Shown piece after piece: positions 32,822 through 42,503 of a DNA stretch of 64,000 nucleotides. The stretch lies in contig MOYA01000003.1 in the NCBI GenBank assembly GCA_001899315.1, positions 594,583 to 658,582 on the forward strand. Direction: 5' to 3'. Made by a program: the position numbers and the translations under genes. The DNA is from Candidatus Obscuribacter phosphatis. Lineage in GTDB: Bacteria; Cyanobacteriota; Vampirovibrionia; Obscuribacterales; Obscuribacteraceae. The notes below the pieces were generated by a model. The model was not told where the DNA came from. It was given only the letters and a program-made list of their open reading frames with translations, and did no database searches. Within the stretch, counting starts at the first letter, position 1. Each line of letters starts with the position of its first letter.

Positions 32822-34672
32822 ATGAAAATCCTCAAGAGCCTGGGAACCAAGATACTGATACTAATATCAGTCCCCTTGGTGTTCCAGCTGAGCATTCTGG
32901 CGGTGGTCGCCAATCTACAAGATCAAGCCGAGGCGGAAGCTCGGTCAGCAGACAAAGCTCGCCGCTTCTCCGATGAAGTCATGGACCTTATCAGAGACAT
33001 TCTTGCCCTCAAGTCCAATTTCGGAGAGCACGACTCTATTCACCTAAACCCTGAAATGGGCTCGCAATATCTCACGCTCAAAGAAAGTATCGAGGGGCAT
33101 TTCGCCGCCTTGCGCGAACTAACCAAAGACAATGTAGATTTATCGAGACGGGTAAACAAGACCCTTTCTATTGTTCTTACTGCACAACACCAAATGGCTA
33201 AAGCCAGAAGAGCATATCGCCGAGCCAAATTAGCCGGAGAGGAAGCGCCGCTCGACGACTATGTCAAACTGCGCGATACGACCATGAACTTCTCACAAGA
33301 GCTGCTCAACCTGCGCGATGCCGGTCGCAACATAGCCCAAGCCAGCCCGGAAAAACAGAGAATACTACGCACCAAAATTCAGAATTTATTGCTTGCCGGC
33401 AGCGTAGCCAACATACTCTTCACACTCGGCTTAGGCTTTCTTCTCAGTCGCAGCATTGTGCACCGCTTAAATATCATCAACGAAAACAACTTCAGACTGG
33501 CGTCTAATCGCCCTCTGCATGAGCCTCTGCGCGGCGAAGATGAAATCGCAAAAGTAGACCACTTTTTTCATAAAATGGCTGCCGAAATTTCAAGCGCCAT
33601 CAGCAAAGAAAAAATAATTCTCGAATCAGCTCACGACTGTATTGCCGCCTTTGATGAAAACTTCAAATTTCTGCGAGTAAACGCCTCCTCCCAACAAATA
33701 TTCGACCTCGAAGCCGACGAAGTTCTCTCAAGCCATTTTGTCGATTTTCTTGCCAGCGAAGAAAAAGAAAAATTCAGCGCGTTCAGACAGCAATTGCGCA
33801 ACGTCAACACATCCAAACCTGCTTCATTCACTATTGTTCGCCGTGATGGCAGTCAGAGACAAGTGCTCTTGTCATTGCGTAAACTGCAACAAGACACGGC
33901 AGACAGGCAAGAAGCCGCGGGTCAACGCAAGAGCGACGAGTTCATAGCAGTCTTCCACGACATCACCGAACGCTATCAAGCCGAACAACTTAAGCAAGAG
34001 GTGGTGGCCATGGTCACCCATGACTTACGCTCACCTCTTATGACTATAGAAACTTTTCTGGAAATGCTCGCCCAAGGCGCATACAATGACGAAAGCGCGA
34101 CAGAAAAATACACCAGACATCTAGCTGGAGCCAAGCGCAGCAGCAAGCGCATGCTTGTTCTGATCGGCGACTTGCTTGACATCGAAAAAATCAAATCAGG
34201 AATGCTCAACGTCCAGCCCGAGACTTTGCAGGCAAGAGAGATTCTAGAGGCCGCTATCGAAGAAAGCTCGGGCTTTGCGGCTGAAATGGGCGTTAGCCTA
34301 AAACTGCGTCCAGGAAATGCTTCTGTCAAAGCCGACCCACAAATGCTGCCGAGAATTATCGCCAATCTTTTGTCGAATGCCATCAAATTCAGCCCGCCTG
34401 GAGGGACAGTGACACTGCAAGCTCGTACCAGCGGAAATTCGATCATCTTCTCGGTTGAAGACCAAGGTCCCGGACTATCGCCAGAAGAGCAAAATCAGAT
34501 ATTTGAACGCTTCCAGCAAGTCGGCAATCAAACGGCAAGAACCCGCGGCGGCTCAGGGCTCGGACTGACCATTTGCAAAGAGATGGTAGAGATTCATGGC
34601 GGCAAAATTTGGGTCGAATCATCCAAAGGAGAGGGCTCTACCTTTTTGTTCACTATGCCAAGAACAAGTTGA
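32822..34672 (+). CDS. membrane sensor histidine kinase (HK2)
   Basis: 616 aa. Membrane helix 1 (about 8-30), an external helical sensor (about 31-180, four-helix-bundle-like with many charged residues), membrane helix 2 (about 190-212), a HAMP-like linker, a PAS domain (about 268-395, ending HDITERYQAEQ), then HisKA with the phospho-acceptor His in MVTHDLRSPLMTIE (about 400). The HATPase domain has LLSNAIKFSP, EDQGPGLS and GGSGLGLTIC. A complete receptor kinase, divergent from RR2. The external bundle suggests ligand sensing outside the membrane, ligand unknown. Confidence 0.94.
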   Translation: MKILKSLGTKILILISVPLVFQLSILAVVANLQDQAEAEARSADKARRFSDEVMDLIRDILALKSNFGEHDSIHLNPEMGSQYLTLKESIEGHFAALRELTKDNVDLSRRVNKTLSIVLTAQHQMAKARRAYRRAKLAGEEAPLDDYVKLRDTTMNFSQELLNLRDAGRNIAQASPEKQRILRTKIQNLLLAGSVANILFTLGLGFLLSRSIVHRLNIINENNFRLASNRPLHEPLRGEDEIAKVDHFFHKMAAEISSAISKEKIILESAHDCIAAFDENFKFLRVNASSQQIFDLEADEVLSSHFVDFLASEEKEKFSAFRQQLRNVNTSKPASFTIVRRDGSQRQVLLSLRKLQQDTADRQEAAGQRKSDEFIAVFHDITERYQAEQLKQEVVAMVTHDLRSPLMTIETFLEMLAQGAYNDESATEKYTRHLAGAKRSSKRMLVLIGDLLDIEKIKSGMLNVQPETLQAREILEAAIEESSGFAAEMGVSLKLRPGNASVKADPQMLPRIIANLLSNAIKFSPPGGTVTLQARTSGNSIIFSVEDQGPGLSPEEQNQIFERFQQVGNQTARTRGGSGLGLTICKEMVEIHGGKIWVESSKGEGSTFLFTMPRTS

Positions 34673-34775
34673 CTTAAAAGCAGACCGGCAGCACCATGCA
34701 CCGAAAATCGAGACCTTTTCACAGGGCGCAAACCTTGACAACAAAGCCAACGTCTATGATTGGGGGCTGCAAATC

Positions 34776-34811
34776 AAATAGCAAGAAATTCTCGAGAATT
34801 TCTTGCTATTT
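34776..34811. terminator. 36-bp perfect palindrome, bidirectional terminator
   Basis: Eighteen bases (AAATAGCAAGAAATTCTC) are followed immediately by their exact complement with no spacer. Flanking A/T runs give U-rich 3' arms on both strands. It lies between the convergent ends at 34672 and 34891. Confidence 0.75.
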
Positions 34812-34890
34812 CGACAAAACACAACCAGAGTTAGGCTTTCATTTAAAAAGCACGGACCCATAGCCAAAAATCAGCCCCAGGCCACTTTTA

Positions 34891-36885
34891 TCAAGACTTT
34901 CTTGCAGCAATAAAGGCTGTCTCGTCCTCAAACAAAATCTCCCAGCCCTTCGCAGCCTGCGCCTCTTGACGAATAAATTTCGCAAGCGGAGCTTTTGGCT
35001 GCAAGATCACCCAATCGACCTTCAATGCCGCGAGCTTTTGTTGGAACCCATTCTGACACTCGTTTATTGCCCTATAGTTCAAGACATGCTCATCACCGTA
35101 CATGTCAAACCTGGTATCAATAAAGACCTTCGGTTTTCCAGGGCTGCGATAAATGAGAACATCACCAATCTGCGGATCATTGAAGACACGCCCCCGAAGC
35201 CTTTCATCGGCTGTAGCCAAGGTCATCGCTTTCTGACTGGGCACCTGAAAAGCAGCGGAAGAAGCGGGCAGCTCAGGCTTTACAACCCTACTGGCAATGA
35301 GCGAAACCCCGGCAAGTGCACAGAAACAAACTATCGCTAGTTCACCGGCACCGCCGGCTTTCCATATGTCGAGCGTATGGTGGTCAAAATTCCACCAAAA
35401 GCCTTTCAGATGATTCTGAGACTTTATAATCGCCTCGCCTTTCTCATTCCGCTCAATATGCGCTTTAGGCTCTTCTTTCTTGGCGGCAAACAGTCGGCGC
35501 AAGCCGCTCAAAGCCGAGACTTCGCCGACAAGCATCAGTGCAACAAAAACAATCAGTCGACTGGTCTTGAAAGAATTGAAAATACCAATCGAACCGATCA
35601 AAAACGAAATCGATAGTTCGGTAAGCAGCCGGCTGCGAATCTCGGGTGCAATGGTTCCGGCATTGCGACGATACCAGAGTATGCTGCGAACGAAAGTAAA
35701 AACGTAGAGCAGTACAAGGGCGAGATATGGCCAATAGATAACCTTGCTAGGGTCCAGAGGTGCCAGTTCCACGATGAACTGATTCATGCGGGAAAAGAAA
35801 AGCTCAGGAATATAAAGCCAAAGCCCTATGCCATAGGGATTTACTAAACTTGCAGCAGCCATACCCAATAAAGCAATCGCAAAAAGCGAAAGCAGATTTT
35901 TATTGTCGGCTTTAAAGAATAGCGCCCCGCCAATTGAGCCCAAAAGACAAGCCGCAACCAGACTGAAAGCCGTTGTAAAGCCAGTGTGCATATTTGCCCA
36001 AAGCACCATTAGCGGTGCGGCAACCAGCACAATCGGAAAGAGCTTTTTGGCGCCGACAAGGTAATCAGCCCGACTATGGTGAATCAACTGCAAATAAATT
36101 GACAAAAAGACGAAGGAGAAAATTTCCGGTCGGACAAGCGTATGAAAGCTAGCACTGAGCATGCCAAGCAAAGTTGCGACTATGGCAAGAAGGAAATTCG
36201 ATTCGCGCTTCACCGCCACGCTTAGAGGCAGAGACAGATAGGCTGTGACAATGCAGCAAGCGGTGAGCATCAGAACAGCCAACAAGCCACCATAAGCGGT
36301 GACAACATAAAACAACACTTCCGAAAGCCACTGATAGAGTACGAAATGACGTCCAGGAAGAGCGCCTGAACTATGACCCAGCTCTGCACCAGAAAGAGCC
36401 CCGACAGCGGCAGATCCCACCCGACCCAGCTCTGCAAAAGTATAAGAAAAAGGATCGGTGCTGGGAATGCTTTGCGACTCGAAGATATAGCGACCAAGCG
36501 CCATTAACCAACAAGTATCAGGGTCGTGCAAAGCCGTACCGGCCACCCAAGCGCCAGCTAGAAATGACCAGAAGAGCAAGAGCCCCAGCAAGATGCGCGA
36601 GCAAGTGTGAGCCAACAATTCCTGTCCTGAAATAATCAGCTTAGGCGAGTCGGGATTGTTGGTTGGTCCAAACTCAAAGCCTTCATCTCTGGCATAATCA
36701 AGCCAATGCTTGCCACCTTCTTTCTGCTCTGCAGAGGCTTCGGGTCGAGCTGGCTGCTTCTCAATCTCTCCTGAGGCGTCGGGTCGAGCTGGCTGCTTCT
36801 CAATCTCTCCTGAGGCGTCGGGTCGAGCTGGCTGCTTCTCAATCTCGCCCGAGCCTTCGCCTTGAGTTTCTTCGGAATTTGCCAT
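34891..36885 (-). CDS. polytopic membrane protein, GT-C glycosyltransferase-like
   Basis: 664 aa. A cytoplasmic N-terminus with three 13-residue repeats GEIEKQPARPDAS (39-bp DNA repeats, 36741-36857) precedes about 11-12 membrane helices (about 95-545). The first external loop has DPDTCWLMALGRYIFE and PSTDPFSYT, then QWLSEVLFYV: an acidic Asp-x-Asp loop plus a QWL motif, characteristic of uncharacterised GT-C-like proteins related to dolichyl-phosphate-mannose transferases. A soluble C-terminal domain (about 560-664; VFIDTRFDMYGD, VDWVILQP) follows. It probably transfers sugar from a lipid carrier at the outer face of the inner membrane. The start is 6 bp after the GMP synthase stop, so the two are cotranscribed. 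Confidence 0.8.
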   Translation of the reverse strand: MANSEETQGEGSGEIEKQPARPDASGEIEKQPARPDASGEIEKQPARPEASAEQKEGGKHWLDYARDEGFEFGPTNNPDSPKLIISGQELLAHTCSRILLGLLLFWSFLAGAWVAGTALHDPDTCWLMALGRYIFESQSIPSTDPFSYTFAELGRVGSAAVGALSGAELGHSSGALPGRHFVLYQWLSEVLFYVVTAYGGLLAVLMLTACCIVTAYLSLPLSVAVKRESNFLLAIVATLLGMLSASFHTLVRPEIFSFVFLSIYLQLIHHSRADYLVGAKKLFPIVLVAAPLMVLWANMHTGFTTAFSLVAACLLGSIGGALFFKADNKNLLSLFAIALLGMAAASLVNPYGIGLWLYIPELFFSRMNQFIVELAPLDPSKVIYWPYLALVLLYVFTFVRSILWYRRNAGTIAPEIRSRLLTELSISFLIGSIGIFNSFKTSRLIVFVALMLVGEVSALSGLRRLFAAKKEEPKAHIERNEKGEAIIKSQNHLKGFWWNFDHHTLDIWKAGGAGELAIVCFCALAGVSLIASRVVKPELPASSAAFQVPSQKAMTLATADERLRGRVFNDPQIGDVLIYRSPGKPKVFIDTRFDMYGDEHVLNYRAINECQNGFQQKLAALKVDWVILQPKAPLAKFIRQEAQAAKGWEILFEDETAFIAARKS

Positions 36886-36891
36886 TGAGCC

Positions 36892-38499
<1,608 letters not shown>

Positions 38500-38588
38500 A
38501 AATTCCCCCTTAGTTGCCCAACCGGCTATAGCCGACTATTATCTTGCAGTGAACCGGTCCATTCCAGCGAAACTGAGGCATTTTTACT

Positions 38589-39104
38589 TTGTCCTTCGAT
38601 TTTAATGAGCAAAGCGAACTGATAGAGCATCTGCCTAACTTTCGAGTAGTTAACGAAAAGCTTTCACGGGGCGGACAGCCCAGTCGTGAAGGCTTCTTAA
38701 AACTAAAGAGTTTCGGCGTCAAGACAGTGGTCAATTTGCGTGAAGACAGTCAGCAAGCCCTAGAAGAAGAAAAACTAGTGCAAGTGCTTGGCATGGACTA
38801 TGAAAGTATCCCCTTAAATCCTTTCTTCAAGCCGAAAGACAAAGACATAGAACAGTTTCTTAGATTGGCACTCACCCGCACGCCGCTTTTTGTGCACTGC
38901 CTGCACGGTCAAGACCGCACTGGTGCCACTGTTTGCATCTATCGCATGCTGGTTGACGGCTTAGACTATACAAGCGCGGTGCAAGAGATGCATTCACTGG
39001 GCTTTCATCGTGAGTTTGCCCTGTTGACAGAAATAGTAGAAGAATACAAGCATCGCCGTTTGCAAGATGTGCTCGCTCTGGACCTCTTCAGCAATGGCAT
39101 CTAA
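38589..39104 (+). CDS. protein tyrosine/dual-specificity phosphatase
   Basis: 171 aa with a TTG start: TTGTCCTTCG follows GAGG about 9 nt upstream, and the next in-frame ATG lies far inside the fold. The phosphatase P-loop is HCLHGQDRTG (Cys-x5-Arg), preceded by the general-acid region FKPKDKD and an N-terminal stretch LSRGGQPSREGFLKLKSFGVKTVVNLR typical of the DSP-like family (read in pieces). It dephosphorylates phosphotyrosine or other phosphorylated residues. Given the five Hanks kinases nearby, a role in reversing protein phosphorylation is plausible. The next gene overlaps its 3' end by 11 bp. Confidence 0.88.
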   Translation: MSFDFNEQSELIEHLPNFRVVNEKLSRGGQPSREGFLKLKSFGVKTVVNLREDSQQALEEEKLVQVLGMDYESIPLNPFFKPKDKDIEQFLRLALTRTPLFVHCLHGQDRTGATVCIYRMLVDGLDYTSAVQEMHSLGFHREFALLTEIVEEYKHRRLQDVLALDLFSNGI

Positions 39105-40032
39105 ATTTTCAGCTCTGGTAAAAGATAGGCGAAAAGTAGAGCTCAAAGAGCTTGCCCTGCCGAAACCAGGACCGCAAGAAGTGCTTGTCAGGGTGGCGCT
39201 GGCCGGGCTTTGCCGCACCGATATCTATGCAGCCCGGGGAGAGCTGTCAACCAAAGATGACTTGATCTTGGGACATGAGCTGGCAGGAACGGTCGAAGCG
39301 GTTGGCGCCTCCGTAGACGGACTGAAAGTGGGCACCCGGGTGACAGTCAATCCGGTTCTGCCTTGCAAGCTGTGCAAAGGTTGCCTGACCCGGGGCATTT
39401 GTCTGAACACCGGCTTTGTAGGCATAGATGCCGATGGCGGATTCGCCGAATTCGCCCTGCTTCCACAAGAGTCAATTATGACCCTAGACAACCGGGTCAG
39501 TTTTCTAGCCGCTGCCTATAGCGAACCTGTGGCAGCCTCACTAGCAGTTCTAAAAAGTGGCATTAGGCCAAGCGAAAATGGCGCTATATTTGGCAAAAAC
39601 CGTTTCTCTGAACTTTTGCAGTCTATTTTGACTATATACGGCTTTCCAGAGTTGCCGGTAATTGACACTTACCTAACTAAAGCAAACCAAACCGTGCCCG
39701 AAGGCGAGTTTGACTATGCTATCGAGACTTTTGCTTCAAGCGAAGTTATTGCCAAAATGTGTCGGGCGATCAGGCCTGGCGGCAAGCTCATTTTGAAAAG
39801 TAGGCAGCATGAACCCATACAGTTCAAGTTGGCTGATTTTCTCAAGCGCGAGCCGGTGATTTATGTGCTCAACTATGGCGATTTCGACGAAGCCCTCGAA
39901 TTACTATCGTCTGAAAAACTAAAGATAGAAAATTTAGTCGAGGGTCTTTATCCTCTCAAAGACTATGCCTCGGTTTTTGAAAAGGCCGGCTTCGCTGAAG
40001 CGAAAAAACTCTTTTTCGACCTTAGTCTTTAG
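39094..40032 (+). CDS. zinc-type medium-chain dehydrogenase, divergent
   Basis: 312 aa from the ATG at 39094, overlapping the phosphatase gene. The GroES-like domain has the catalytic zinc ligands Cys in GLCRTDIYAARG and His-Glu in LGHELAGTVEAVG. Four Cys in PCKLCKGCLTRGIC form the structural zinc site. The nucleotide-binding half is atypical: where GxGxxG is expected the sequence reads GAIFGKNRFSELL, so NAD(P) binding may be weak or altered. It ends about 30 residues short of the usual family length. Possible substrates are alcohols or polyols, unknown here. Translational overlap suggests coexpression with the phosphatase. Confidence 0.85.
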   Translation: MASKFSALVKDRRKVELKELALPKPGPQEVLVRVALAGLCRTDIYAARGELSTKDDLILGHELAGTVEAVGASVDGLKVGTRVTVNPVLPCKLCKGCLTRGICLNTGFVGIDADGGFAEFALLPQESIMTLDNRVSFLAAAYSEPVAASLAVLKSGIRPSENGAIFGKNRFSELLQSILTIYGFPELPVIDTYLTKANQTVPEGEFDYAIETFASSEVIAKMCRAIRPGGKLILKSRQHEPIQFKLADFLKREPVIYVLNYGDFDEALELLSSEKLKIENLVEGLYPLKDYASVFEKAGFAEAKKLFFDLSL

Positions 40033-40435
40033 CAAAAATGCTCGGTTAGTAGCCTGAAAGAAGCCTGGCAGACAGAAGTCAAACAGTTTAAGACTGCAAA
40101 CTACAAAAGAAAGCCAGAAAAACAGAAGCTAGAGCCCTTTCTAGACCTAGACCTTAGCTTTCACGCTAGCCCAACGAACATAGACTCTTTCAGCTTGCGC
40201 TAAATCAGATTGGCGCAGCTAGCATGAGTGTTTACTAATAAAAGAGCAAAGTGCCATGCAATCATGACTTGCTCTTAGATTAGAGAGAAAAGTAGGGTCA
40301 GATTATCAATCTAACTCTTTAGTCGAGAAAAAAAGTCAAAAACAGCTAACCAACGCCACCGCTGAACTCTGCCACTGCATCTTTATGCGGTCGGTTTAGT
40401 TCGGCATTTTTCTAACCACAAACCGAAAGAAAACT
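40033..40435. other. 403-bp gap, possible promoter and hairpin only
   Basis: No convincing open frame. AAGAGCAAAGT and ACTTGCTCTT around 40240-40275 form an imperfect hairpin (one bulge) with a CATG-containing loop, and AGATTATCAATCT lies just after. The following gene at 40436 has no strong ribosome site, only AAAGAAAACT. Confidence 0.4.
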
Positions 40436-40990
40436 ATGAACAAAGAAATGCACCATGCTGAGCAAGGAGGGCTCAGCCAGACACCTGTCATTGTCAAAGC
40501 CCAAGCAGTCGAAACCATTCTCGTGGTCATCGACATGCAGCCGGGCTATCCTGCCGCCTTAGACGCGGTTACCCAGTGGTTCGTCAAACAAGAAATCCAG
40601 AAACAGATGGAGCAGAACCTGCCCGTCATTCTGGTCGAGTTCGACGCGCACGAGATGGGCGAGACCCTCCAACCGCTCCGAGACCTTCTTGCCGGCTACA
40701 AGCGCCTCAAGGTCGTCTCCAAAAGCCAAAACGACGGCTCAAAGGAAGTGATCGCAGCCTGCCGCATCCTCAGCGGAAACAACTCTTTCAGCCTCAGAGT
40801 CTGCGGTGTCAACAGCGACGCCTGCGTGCTGGAGACTGTGCAAGGGTTGAGCGAGAAGCTGCCTCTGACGAGCATCGTCGTTCCGCAGGACGCCTGCAAT
40901 TGCCTGACCGGCAAAGATAACGACGTTTGGGTGGAAGACTTTCCGGCTTTGCCCAATGTCGTGGTCGAACTGCACGCTCGAGGTAGCTGA
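40436..40990 (+). CDS. isochorismatase-like cysteine hydrolase
   Basis: 184 aa. The isochorismatase fold shows the catalytic Asp in LVVIDMQPGYP (about 30-38) and the nucleophile Cys in VCGVNSDACVLETVQGL (about 128-137); the usual middle Lys is probably in KVVSKSQ. Family members hydrolyse nicotinamide, isochorismate or other amides; the sequence does not tell which. Together with the next gene it uses more GC-ending codons than its surroundings, which may mean horizontal acquisition or high expression. Confidence 0.85.
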   Translation: MNKEMHHAEQGGLSQTPVIVKAQAVETILVVIDMQPGYPAALDAVTQWFVKQEIQKQMEQNLPVILVEFDAHEMGETLQPLRDLLAGYKRLKVVSKSQNDGSKEVIAACRILSGNNSFSLRVCGVNSDACVLETVQGLSEKLPLTSIVVPQDACNCLTGKDNDVWVEDFPALPNVVVELHARGS

Positions 40991-41093
40991 TGCCGAGAGC
41001 ACCTTCTTCCTAACCCGCTCGGAATCAGTTGGAAAGAAATTCTGCCCGAATTACTTTCCAACTGGTTTCGAGCCCTTTTACGCGGAGCAACCT

Positions 41094-42092
41094 ATGAAAC
41101 AAAAGCAACGAATAAGCGAGAGGCAGCGCGCTCTCGCTCTCTATCATGCGGTTGTGCAAGCCCTGCGCAGCAACTTCTATGACCGCGATAGGCTCGAAAG
41201 GGCGCTTGCGGCTGAGAAGCGACCGCGATTCGGCGATGAGACGGGCGCTTTGGCGGCCATCGACCGGCTGCTTGCGGCGCTCGGTGACACCTACACCGAA
41301 AGGTTGGTGGAACCGTCCCAGACCTCGGTGAAAGTGCAGCCGGCGCCACAGTCTGAGGCTCCTCAAAGCCCAGACCAGTCTGAACCGGAGGAGATTCGCG
41401 CTGTCATCGGCGGCAACGGCATCGCCTACATGCACATCGCCAACTTCGACAAGCCAGGCTTGCGAGATCGTCTCATCGCCAAGGCTTTGAAGATCAAGGA
41501 CCATCGTGGTCTCATCCTCGACCTGCGCAACAACCGCGGCGGTCGTATGGACGAAGCCCTGGCGGTGCTGGCTGTCTTCATCGAGAACGGTGTGCTGGGC
41601 ACGATCAAGAACCGCACCGAACCTGGAGTGATCGAAAGCCGCAGATTCTGCGTCAACGACACGCAGTTCTTCGCCGAAGTCGAAGTGGAAGGCCCCGGCA
41701 AAGCGCCTCGGCATATCTTCTTCGACCGACCGCCCTGCCTGCTCGGCGGTCGACCGCTGGTCATCTTGATCAACAGTCGCACTGCCAGCGCGGCTGAGAT
41801 GTTGACCGCTTCACTGGTGGAGAACTCCGAGCCAGGCAAGGTCACCTTGGTCGGCAGCGACAGCACTCCCGGCAAGGGCATCGGTCAGGTCGACGTCGAG
41901 GTCTGCAAGTTTGGCTCTCGGGTCAAGCTGCGCATCACCCGCAGTCACTGGTTTACCCCTTCGGGTCAGTGGCTGGGCGACTGCGGGCAGACAGTGCGCG
42001 AAAGCATCGAACCGGAAGTCGTCGTCGAAGGCGATAGCGGTATCGAAGGTCTGACGGCAGCTCGAGCCGCCCTCGACAAACTGCTCAGCTGA
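41094..42092 (+). CDS. S41-type serine protease without PDZ domain or signal peptide
   Basis: About 332 aa from the ATG at 41094 (GGAG ahead of it). A short helical N-terminus ends ALGDTYTERLVEP, equivalent to the segment that precedes PDZ in CtpA. A Pro/Gln/Ser linker of about 30 residues then stands in place of PDZ. The protease core follows: GNGIAYMHIANF, LILDLRNNRGGRMDEA, the nucleophile Ser in NSRTASAAEMLTA and the general-base Lys in STPGKGIGQ. With no signal peptide it should be cytoplasmic, unlike typical C-terminal processing proteases. Codon use is GC-rich like the preceding gene. Substrate unknown. Confidence 0.83.
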   Translation: MKQKQRISERQRALALYHAVVQALRSNFYDRDRLERALAAEKRPRFGDETGALAAIDRLLAALGDTYTERLVEPSQTSVKVQPAPQSEAPQSPDQSEPEEIRAVIGGNGIAYMHIANFDKPGLRDRLIAKALKIKDHRGLILDLRNNRGGRMDEALAVLAVFIENGVLGTIKNRTEPGVIESRRFCVNDTQFFAEVEVEGPGKAPRHIFFDRPPCLLGGRPLVILINSRTASAAEMLTASLVENSEPGKVTLVGSDSTPGKGIGQVDVEVCKFGSRVKLRITRSHWFTPSGQWLGDCGQTVRESIEPEVVVEGDSGIEGLTAARAALDKLLS

Positions 42093-42123
42093 GGTTCGCC
42101 AAAGCCGGCAGATCTATGGGTCG

Positions 42124-42154
42124 CCCCGGGAGAGAAAGCAATTTCCTCCCGGGG
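42124..42154. terminator. GC-rich hairpin terminator
   Basis: CCCCGGGAG (42124-42132) pairs with CTCCCGGGG (42146-42154) around a 13-nt loop, 32 bp after the S41 stop. No long U-tract follows. Confidence 0.65.
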
Positions 42155-42503
42155 TTCACCCAACCGGACCGTACCAAAAACATATGAAGTAGCCAGTCTC
42201 TCTAGATTTTTCTTTTTCGCCCACTTACTACCCCACCTAGTAAACACAAACACCCAAAGAAGAGCAGGATGGCTGTGCTAGTCTATTTACTGTCATTTTC
42301 TACGACATTCTATAGTCTGACTAAATTTAGTACTACACTTCTAGCCACACGATCAGAATTCACTTTGCCGAAAAAACTGGTTCAACTTGGATTTAACTCT
42401 AGATTTGAGTTTGCTTTCGCGCTCACTTTAAAATCTCGGTTATGCCAAGCAAAAACAGAGAGCCAAAGCTTGACTGCAGCGTCATTGGCAAAGCAAGCAG
42501 CGC
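42155..42503. other. 349-bp gap without a supported gene
   Basis: A plus-strand open frame at 42269-42520 lacks a ribosome site, is compositionally unlike its neighbours and runs into the end of the convergent gene. I see no hairpin or repeat beyond scattered TAGTCTA-like words. Confidence 0.4.
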
